From assembly GCA_903861045.1 (NCBI GenBank), contig CAIOST010000292.1, positions 1 to 37,183 of the forward strand: a stretch of 37,183 nucleotides of DNA, written 5' to 3'. Position 1 is the stretch's first letter. The number at the start of each line of letters is the position of its first letter. Under the pieces are notes generated by a model. It ran no database searches. It saw nothing but the letters and a program-made list of their open reading frames with translations, and was not told the origin of the DNA. The translations under genes and the position numbers were made by a program. This document shows positions 22,595 to 28,492 of the stretch, piece after piece. The DNA comes from an uncultured bacterium (GTDB lineage Bacteria > Verrucomicrobiota > Kiritimatiellia > RFP12 > CAIWXQ01).

Positions 22595-23371
22595 CTAGAG
22601 GCGCACAGCGCTTAGCGCCGTTTGTACAATCCGGTCTACGGACAAATCCTTGACGAACCGCGTGGTTTTCTCATCCAGCGCCGCGACATGCTCCAGTCGC
22701 ACCCCAGGCACATCCACGCCATAGACCACCACGGGGGTGCCGCGTGTGCCTGGCAGGCAGCGCAGCAGGCGGCAGACTTCGTCGGCGCTCATGCCGCCGA
22801 GTTCCAAGCGCAGGATGATGACGACCGGACGGGTACTGATCGCGGCCTCTACCGCGTCGGGGCCGTTAAAACAGGACTTCACATCGCAGCCAACCTGTCG
22901 CAACGCCTCGGTCAGATTCGCATTCAGGATCGGATCGCTCTCGGCCAGCAGCGCAGGGAACGAGGCCACCTCCGGTTTGACCATGTCGCCACGCAGAAAA
23001 ATCACACGGCTGACTTCCGTCAGCAGATCGGCTGGATCGCACGGTTTCGAAATAAAGCCATCGATTTGCTTGTCGGCAAAGTAGGAAGCCATGGCCGCGC
23101 GCGCCGTCAACACCAGCACCGGGAACTGCGTGCTGCCATCGGCATTGGTAATGCGGTCCAGGAAACCGACGCCGCCCATGCCCGGCATGCTCATATCGAG
23201 AATGATGATATCCGGGGGCGAAATCCGCGATTTCTGCAGGGCTTGTTCCCCGCTGATGGCGGTAACCACCTCATAACCTTCATATCGCAGAAAGTCACTT
23301 AGTGTTTCCAGCAGGCTGGTATCATCATCAACCAGCAGAATTCGGCGTTTGCCTGTTTGTACAGCAGCCAT
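22595..23371 (-). CDS. Double receiver-domain response regulator, second receiver degenerate
   Basis: The 258-residue protein is two CheY-like domains with no DNA-binding or enzymatic output. The first (about 10-127) is complete: acidic D15-D17 in LLVDDDTSLL, phospho-acceptor D59 in IIILDMSMPGMGG, T89 and K109 in ISKPCDP. The second (about 137-258) keeps the fold (LLAESDPILNANLTEAL, VVIILRLELGGMSADEVCRLL) but has Arg/Leu where the acceptor Asp should be and no switch Lys, so it cannot be phosphorylated normally. It probably works by protein contact. The ATG at 23371 has AGGGGA 7 nt upstream. A hybrid histidine kinase gene ends 154 bp upstream and is the natural partner. It has its own promoter at 23420-23448. 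Confidence 0.85.
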   Translation of the reverse strand: MAAVQTGKRRILLVDDDTSLLETLSDFLRYEGYEVVTAISGEQALQKSRISPPDIIILDMSMPGMGGVGFLDRITNADGSTQFPVLVLTARAAMASYFADKQIDGFISKPCDPADLLTEVSRVIFLRGDMVKPEVASFPALLAESDPILNANLTEALRQVGCDVKSCFNGPDAVEAAISTRPVVIILRLELGGMSADEVCRLLRCLPGTRGTPVVVYGVDVPGVRLEHVAALDEKTTRFVKDLSVDRIVQTALSAVRL

Positions 23372-23419
23372 GATTCATTCCCCTACCCGCAGTGGCACCT
23401 AGCCAAAAAAGAGACCCTA

Positions 23420-23448
23420 AGAATATCGGAAACGGTAAAGAGGCGCAA
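23420..23448 (-). promoter_or_regulatory. Candidate promoter of the double-receiver gene and nrdR-purC
   Basis: Minus strand TTGCGC (plus 23443-23448), 17 bases, TATTCT (plus 23420-23425), leaving a leader of about 42 nt with a Shine-Dalgarno site before the start at 23371. Confidence 0.45.
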
Positions 23449-23525
23449 TGCGCGTTTACGGGACCGCGGATCAGAGGGCATTCAGAAACGCAACGCCACG
23501 CCCAACCAGTCGCCCCGCCCGCGCC

Positions 23526-25154
23526 TTACCCCCCGGTCCGCGGCACCATCACGCCCCGTCCGCCAAACGCCGCCGCTATCCGCCCCAGAATATCCGCTTC
23601 CCGGCACGGTAGCGGTAGCGTCGGAATGTTCAGTCGCTGGAGAATGTCCAGTTTCGGTCGCACCAGGGTATCCCGTGTCAAGGCAATCGCAGGCAAACGC
23701 TGCATCCGGCGGTCATCGCGTACATGCAGCACGAGTTCCAGCCCATCCATGTCCGGCAGGCGCAGATCGAGCGTCAGCAGGTCCACCGACTGGGACGCAC
23801 AGCGTGCCAGCGCCTCCTGCCCGGTACGGACCCATTGGGTCGCATATCCACGGGCCTCGATGATTTGCCGCAAGAACTCCCCCGTGGCATCCTCATCGGT
23901 GACCACCAAGACCGTGGGCGGTGGCGTGAGCGGCAACCGCACCTGCACCGCCGTACCCCGATCGAAGCCTGGCACCGGGCTCTCGATCTGCAGCGTACCC
24001 CCGTGCAATTCCACAATTTCGCGCGAAATGGAGAGTCCGAGGCCGGAACCATTGGGGTGGTCGCCCACCTTGAAATAGCGCTGCGTGACTTTGGCAATGG
24101 CGTCCTTAGGAATGCCTACCCCATTATCGCAAACCATCAGCCGCACCCAGGCCGGATCGGTCGGATCCGGCTGCAGGCGCACGGTGATCTCCCCGTCTTC
24201 CGGCGTAAACTTGATGGCATTGCCAATGACGTTGATCAACACCCGCTCCAGTTTCTGCTGGTCGCACTGGGCAAAGCATTCGCGTGACACCGTATCCACC
24301 GTCAGTTTCTGACGCTTGGCATCGGCCTGCACGGAGACCGCCTCCACGCTGGCCTGGATAAGCTGGCTCAGCGGTATGCGCGTTTTGTTAAGCGTCAGGG
24401 AACCGTTCTCCATCTGCCGCAGGTCGAGGATATCGTTCACCGTGCCCAGCAGGCGGCGACAATCGGATTCCAATCGTTCCAGGTAGCGCACGGCCTTCTC
24501 AGGCAGCGGCCCCACGACCCCGCGCAGCATATTCCCCACTGCATAAATCATGGATGTCAGCGGCGTGCGCAGTTCATGGGAGACGTTGGAGACGAACTCC
24601 GTGCGGGCCCGATCATGCGCCTGCAGCCGTTCCACCGCCACTTCCAAGGCATCCAGCGTCTCCCGCCGCAGTGTAATATCGCGAACAAAGAAGCAGAGCT
24701 GCCCCTCATCATCCAAATCCACCTGGTTGACGGCAATCTCGGCCGGAAAACTCGTGCCATCCGCGCGCCGGCAGCGCCCCTCGATCAGGGTATAACGGCT
24801 GTTGCTAAGATTGGCCAGCACGGTGTCGATCAGTCGCTCATCGGCGCCGGAGATCAAATCGATTAACGGCAAGCCCAGCAGTTGCGATTCATCCAGCCTG
24901 AAGAATTCCGCGGCGCGGCCGTTGTAATCCAGGATCACGCCACGACGGTCGGTAATAAAGACACCATCATACACGCTTTCGAGCAGTTTGTCGTATGGTG
25001 TATCCCGTTCGACGCGATCACGGCGCCGCGCCACAAACGTGGTGGAGACCGTCCGGCGGTGGCGGGCGACAGCCGGAGAAGGCCCCGCGGCGACAATCGT
25101 CGCGGGGTCCAAGTCGATGCGCATCGTACGCGCGGAGAGATCCTGACGGCTCAT
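23526..25154 (-). CDS. Hybrid sensor histidine kinase (PAS-HisKA-HATPase-REC)
   Basis: The 542-residue protein has no membrane segment, so it is a cytoplasmic sensor. After 50 divergent residues comes a PAS domain (about 55-165: VYDGVFITDRRGVILDYN, FFVRDITLRR). HisKA has H193 in FVSNVSHELRTPLTSM. The ATPase domain has NVIGNAIKFTPEDG (N box), DNGVGIP (G1) and GSGLGLSI (G2). A C-terminal receiver (about 414-535) has D420/D422 and acceptor D463 in LLTLDLRLPDMDG. The signal it senses is unknown; a redox-sensitive PAS is possible given the Etf genes upstream. No Shine-Dalgarno precedes ATG 25154; instead the sequence there is complementary to one (CACCTCCT), and a good -10 box ends 11 nt upstream. 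It lies 51 bp after etfA. Confidence 0.92.
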   Translation of the reverse strand: MSRQDLSARTMRIDLDPATIVAAGPSPAVARHRRTVSTTFVARRRDRVERDTPYDKLLESVYDGVFITDRRGVILDYNGRAAEFFRLDESQLLGLPLIDLISGADERLIDTVLANLSNSRYTLIEGRCRRADGTSFPAEIAVNQVDLDDEGQLCFFVRDITLRRETLDALEVAVERLQAHDRARTEFVSNVSHELRTPLTSMIYAVGNMLRGVVGPLPEKAVRYLERLESDCRRLLGTVNDILDLRQMENGSLTLNKTRIPLSQLIQASVEAVSVQADAKRQKLTVDTVSRECFAQCDQQKLERVLINVIGNAIKFTPEDGEITVRLQPDPTDPAWVRLMVCDNGVGIPKDAIAKVTQRYFKVGDHPNGSGLGLSISREIVELHGGTLQIESPVPGFDRGTAVQVRLPLTPPPTVLVVTDEDATGEFLRQIIEARGYATQWVRTGQEALARCASQSVDLLTLDLRLPDMDGLELVLHVRDDRRMQRLPAIALTRDTLVRPKLDILQRLNIPTLPLPCREADILGRIAAAFGGRGVMVPRTGG

Positions 25155-25165
25155 AGGAGGTGCCT

Positions 25166-25195
25166 ATCATACCGAAGCAAGGGCCCGGCCTGCAA
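25166..25195 (-). promoter_or_regulatory. Candidate promoter of the hybrid kinase gene
   Basis: Minus strand TTGCAG (plus 25190-25195), 18 bases, TATGAT (plus 25166-25171), which ends 11 nt before the ATG at 25154. Predicted leader is about 4 nt, effectively leaderless. Confidence 0.5.
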
Positions 25196-25205
25196 TACCG
25201 GACGA

Positions 25206-26408
25206 TTACGCCCGTTGTTTCGCGGCGCGGAAGGCTTCCGTCAGTTTCGGCAACAGCGCCACGACATCGCCCACGATACCATAGGTCGCGGTCTTGAAGA
25301 TCGGCGCCGTCGCATCCTTGTTGATCGCCACAATCACATCGGACGACGACATGCCGGCTAGGTGCTGAATCTGGCCGCTGATCCCACAAGCAATATACAG
25401 GCGCGGGCAAACCGTTTTACCGGTCTGTCCGATCTGATGCGAATACGGCATCCAGCCGGCATCCACGGCCGCGCGCGAGGCGCCCACCGCGGCCCCCAAC
25501 TCCCTGGCCAAATCCTCCAGCAGCCGAAAATTCTCCGCTTTCAGCAAGCCGCGTCCACCCGCCACAATGATGTCCGCCTCCGCAATATTAGCGGTGTTGG
25601 AAACCTCAGCCGTATAGCCGATGCGCACCGCGCGTGCCGCCAGCAAGGCATCCGCCACCTGATCCAGACGCACCTCGCCCTTGCGTGCCGGGTCCGCGGC
25701 GAGCGGCTTCATCACCTTCGGTCGCACCGTCGCCATCTGCGGTCGCGAAACCGGGCATTCAATGGTGGCATAAATGTTACCGCCGAATGCTGGACGCGTC
25801 TGCAGCAGCCGCCGTGTCTTGGGATCAATCGCCAAAGCCGTGCAATCAGCCGTCAGACCGGCATTGGCCAAGATCGCCACGCGGGGGATCAAACTGCGCC
25901 CCACCGTGGTCGCGCCGCACAGCACGATGGCCGGATGATGCCGTCGAATCAACTCGGTCAACACCGCGGTATACGGTTCATCCTGAAAGCAGGCCAGTTC
26001 CGGCCGATCAACCACCAGCACATGGTCGGCTCCGCCCACCACCAAGGGGGCCACCAGCCGCTGCGTCTCATGCCCGGGCAATACCGCCACCAGCCGCTCG
26101 CCCAGTTGATCCGCCAAACGGCGCCCTTCGCCCAGCAACTCCAGCACGACCGGATGAATGTGCCCGTCCTCCACTTCGGCAAAGACCCAGACATCCCGCC
26201 AGATTACATCCGTCACCGGCACCGCCGCCGCCGATTCCGGACGTGTAATCGCACTGACCGGACAGGCGTCCACGCAAGCCCCGCACAACGTACAAAGGTT
26301 GCAATCCACCACGGCCACGCTTTCCATCCGTAGCGCGCCAAACGGACAGGCGCTCACGCAGGCGCCGCACGAGGTACAAAGCTTCTCACTAATGGTCAGT
26401 TGCTTCAC
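25206..26408 (-). CDS. etfA: Electron transfer flavoprotein alpha subunit with N-terminal 2[4Fe-4S] ferredoxin domain
   Basis: EtfA binds FAD and passes electrons between a partner dehydrogenase and other carriers. The 400-residue protein carries an extra N-terminal ferredoxin: C11, C14, C17, C21 in CTSCGACVSACP and C39, C42, C45, C49 in CTLCGACVDACP, with an additional C36. The EtfA core follows (VWVFAEVEDGHIHPV onwards), and the C-terminal FAD site is intact: GQTGKTVCPRLYIACGISG, QHLAGM, INKDATAPIF and YGIVGD. Ferredoxin-fused EtfA is known from anaerobes, for example caffeyl-CoA reductase and some lactate dehydrogenase complexes that confurcate or bifurcate electrons. The gene starts with GTG overlapping the etfB stop by 4 nt. 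No acyl-CoA, lactate or other dehydrogenase gene is adjacent. Confidence 0.93.
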   Translation of the reverse strand: MKQLTISEKLCTSCGACVSACPFGALRMESVAVVDCNLCTLCGACVDACPVSAITRPESAAAVPVTDVIWRDVWVFAEVEDGHIHPVVLELLGEGRRLADQLGERLVAVLPGHETQRLVAPLVVGGADHVLVVDRPELACFQDEPYTAVLTELIRRHHPAIVLCGATTVGRSLIPRVAILANAGLTADCTALAIDPKTRRLLQTRPAFGGNIYATIECPVSRPQMATVRPKVMKPLAADPARKGEVRLDQVADALLAARAVRIGYTAEVSNTANIAEADIIVAGGRGLLKAENFRLLEDLARELGAAVGASRAAVDAGWMPYSHQIGQTGKTVCPRLYIACGISGQIQHLAGMSSSDVIVAINKDATAPIFKTATYGIVGDVVALLPKLTEAFRAAKQRA

Positions 26409-27214
26409 GACGCTTTCCCCACAAGATCCTTCAGTTTGCCAACCAGTTCCGCCACCATGGCATCCGGCGATCCCTGCAGCATCACACCGCCGGAGCGCAA
26501 CTTGGGCGGGAAAATTCGCACCACCCGCGTGGGTGATCCATCCAGCCCGATGCGCTTCGGATCGGCCTCCAGTTCCTTGGCGCCCCAGCGACGAATGACC
26601 GCCTTGCGCGCCCGGCGCAAGCCTGTCAAGGACTGGAAGCGGGGTTCATTGATCTCCTTAACCACGGTCAACACACAGGGGAGCGACGTCCGGATGGTTT
26701 CATGTCCATTGTCCAGCAACCGTTCCGCCACCAGCGCACCGCCTGGCGCGTTCGCCGCTTGGTCGACCGACACCACGCGTCGCACATAGGTGATTTGCGG
26801 CAGGTCCAGTTGCGTGGCGACGCCCGGCCCGACTTGCGCGGTATCGCCATCGGCTGCCTGCTTGCCAAACAACAGGATGTCCGCCCCCCCCAGCTTACGA
26901 ATGGCCAGGGCCAGCGTGTAACTGGTAGCCCAGGTATCGCTGCCAGCAAAAGCCCGATCGGACAAGAGCACCGCGTCGTCCACGCCCATAGCCAGCACAT
27001 CCCGCAAGGCCTGATCCGCCTGCGGCGGACCCATGGTGAGCGCCGTGACCTGTCCCCCGATCCGCTCGCGCAAGCGCAAGGCCTCCTCCACCGCATAGAG
27101 GTCAAACGGGTTGACGACCGACCGTACGCCTTCGCGCACCAAGGTGTTCGTACGCGGATCGATCTTCACATCCGCCGTATCAGGCACCTGTTTTATGCAG
27201 ACAATCATGCGCAT
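26405..27214 (-). CDS. etfB: Electron transfer flavoprotein beta subunit
   Basis: EtfB pairs with EtfA and in bifurcating complexes holds the second, bifurcating FAD. The 269-residue protein starts MRMIVCIKQVPDTADVKID, the standard EtfB opening, and has VNPFDLYAVEEALRLRE, LTMGPPQA and LLFGKQAADGDTAQVGPGVA, whose ADGDT-x-QVGP stretch is the nucleotide loop. LTVVKEINEPRFQSL and the helical C-terminal arm that embraces EtfA follow. AGGGA lies 8 nt before the ATG at 27214, which is preferred to a second ATG at 27208. It is first in the pair; etfA overlaps its stop codon. A promoter with two copies of CTTCCGAAGGT lies upstream, suggesting control by a dedicated regulator (inference). Confidence 0.94.
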   Translation of the reverse strand: MRMIVCIKQVPDTADVKIDPRTNTLVREGVRSVVNPFDLYAVEEALRLRERIGGQVTALTMGPPQADQALRDVLAMGVDDAVLLSDRAFAGSDTWATSYTLALAIRKLGGADILLFGKQAADGDTAQVGPGVATQLDLPQITYVRRVVSVDQAANAPGGALVAERLLDNGHETIRTSLPCVLTVVKEINEPRFQSLTGLRRARKAVIRRWGAKELEADPKRIGLDGSPTRVVRIFPPKLRSGGVMLQGSPDAMVAELVGKLKDLVGKAS

Positions 27215-27269
27215 AACAGTATCCCTGGTCTACCAAGCACACCATGCCGTACCCGCCGCGCGCGGCACC

Positions 27270-27282
27270 ACCTTCCGAAGGT
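27270..27282. promoter_or_regulatory. Palindromic site 1 (possible operator) upstream of etfB
   Basis: ACCTTCCGAAGGT has six-base arms around a central C. Its 11-base core, CTTCCGAAGGT (27272-27282), recurs exactly at 27335-27345. It lies in the predicted etfB leader, about 55-65 nt before the start codon. Confidence 0.4.
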
Positions 27283-27326
27283 ACGGAGGGTGTAACAGAC
27301 TGAAATCGCACGCATGGATTGCCGAC

Positions 27327-27356
27327 AGGATACACTTCCGAAGGTGGCCGATGCAA
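27327..27356 (-). promoter_or_regulatory. Candidate etfBA promoter with an operator-like site in its spacer
   Basis: Minus strand TTGCAT (plus 27351-27356), 18 bases, TATCCT (plus 27327-27332). The spacer contains the second copy of CTTCCGAAGGT (27335-27345). A protein bound there would cover the promoter, so repression is the simplest reading. Predicted leader is about 105 nt. Confidence 0.4.
27335..27345. promoter_or_regulatory. Palindromic site 2 (possible operator) inside the etfB promoter
   Basis: CTTCCGAAGGT is an exact copy of the core of site 1, starting 63 bp away, close to six helical turns. It falls between the predicted -35 and -10 boxes. The rest of the 347-bp etfB-NYN interval shows no gene. 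Confidence 0.4.
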
Positions 27357-27561
27357 CCAAGGATATGGGAAGGCCGCCACACATCCATCGCGAGAATCAC
27401 AGGAAAGTCCGAAAAGCCAGCGACGCCTTGGCAGCCTGGGCGCCTCCCCCCCCGCGCCGCCGCGATATTTGGTCTGAAAGAGCGCAACCGCCAGAAATCG
27501 GCCTTCTGTCCGACCGCCGCTTGCGCTATGATAAACATTTACCACGTACAAGGAGCTCCCC

Positions 27562-28425
27562 ATGGCAACACCTGGCGATATGCGTAACCTGGCCCTGTTC
27601 TGCGACTTCGAAAACATCGCACTGGGCGTGCGCGATGCCCACTACGACCGCTTCGACATCCGGCGCGTGCTGGAACGCCTGCTGCTCAAAGGGAGTATCA
27701 TCATCAAAAAGGCCTATTGCGACTGGTCCCGCTATCAAGAGTTCAAGGCCGGCATGCACGAAGCCTCCTTTGAACTGATTGAAGTACCGCATGTGCGGCA
27801 GTCAGGCAAAAACTCCGCCGACATCCGCCTGGTGGTGGATGCACTGGATTGCGCCTACACCAAGGCACAAGTGGACACCTTTGTCGTCATCAGTGGTGAT
27901 TCGGACTTCTCGCCGCTCGTCAGCAAACTGCGCGAGAACGGCAAAGTGGTCATTGGCGTGGGGGTTAAAAATTCCTCCTCCGACCTGCTCATCGCCAACT
28001 GTGATGAGTTCATCTATTACGACGATCTGGTGCGCGACGATCTCCGCCGACGGGCGGCACCGCGCCGGCGGACGCCTGCCCGGCCCCCCGTCACCGGCGC
28101 CGCCGACACGGCGGCCGAAGCAACGCCGCCTGCTACGCGGCGGAGCAGTGAAAAAGGGGAGAAACCCGATGACGAACGGCAGCAGGAAGCCTTCGATCTG
28201 TTAGTGGAAACCATCGAGGCCTTGGCGAGCGAGCGCGGTGACAACGAGCGGATCTGGGGCTCCATGGTCAAGCAGGCCCTGCGTCGGCGCAAACCCGGCT
28301 TCACCGAACGCTACTACGGCTTCGGTTCCTTCACCGCCTTGCTGGACGAGGCCGAAAAGCGGGGGTTGATCGAACAACTGCGCGATGAAAAATCCGGTGG
28401 TGCCCTCGTGCGGGTCTGTGCCTGA
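27562..28425 (+). CDS. NYN-domain nuclease with C-terminal OST-HTH/LOTUS domain
   Basis: NYN domains are PIN-like RNases. In this 287-residue protein the NYN domain (about 8-160) has ALFCDFENIALG (D15), SGKNSADIRLVVDAL (D87) and VVISGDSDFSPLV (D113, D115), the acidic residues expected to bind metal. An Arg/Pro/Ala-rich linker (160-200) leads to an OST-HTH (LOTUS) domain (about 205-287) with AFDLLVETIEALASERGD, MVKQALRRRKPGF and YYGFGSFTALLDEAEKRG, which binds RNA, often G-rich. A role in RNA processing or decay is likely. AAGGAG lies 8 nt before the ATG; TATGAT at 27527-27532 may be its -10 box. It is divergent from etfB and convergent with the DinG-type gene, so it is probably monocistronic. 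Confidence 0.9.
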   Translation: MATPGDMRNLALFCDFENIALGVRDAHYDRFDIRRVLERLLLKGSIIIKKAYCDWSRYQEFKAGMHEASFELIEVPHVRQSGKNSADIRLVVDALDCAYTKAQVDTFVVISGDSDFSPLVSKLRENGKVVIGVGVKNSSSDLLIANCDEFIYYDDLVRDDLRRRAAPRRRTPARPPVTGAADTAAEATPPATRRSSEKGEKPDDERQQEAFDLLVETIEALASERGDNERIWGSMVKQALRRRKPGFTERYYGFGSFTALLDEAEKRGLIEQLRDEKSGGALVRVCA

Positions 28426-28492
28426 TACCGCCGCATCATACCGCGGCCCCTGCGACTCCGCCGTCACGACAAGGCCCGTCTGGGTGACAGCG

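Noticed and set aside
22622-23302. A 226-codon plus-strand frame opposite the double-receiver gene.
   Set aside because: His/Gln-rich antisense composition and full overlap with clear receiver domains.
25084-25108. GC-rich inverted repeat (CCCCGCG with CGCGGGG) near the start of the hybrid kinase gene.
   Set aside because: It lies inside coding sequence, has a mismatch-containing stem and no T-tract; likely composition-driven.
26405-28425. Possible functional link between etfBA and the NYN gene across the shared intergenic region.
   Set aside because: They are divergent with 347 bp between them and the twin sites lie nearer etfB; nothing in the sequence ties the functions.
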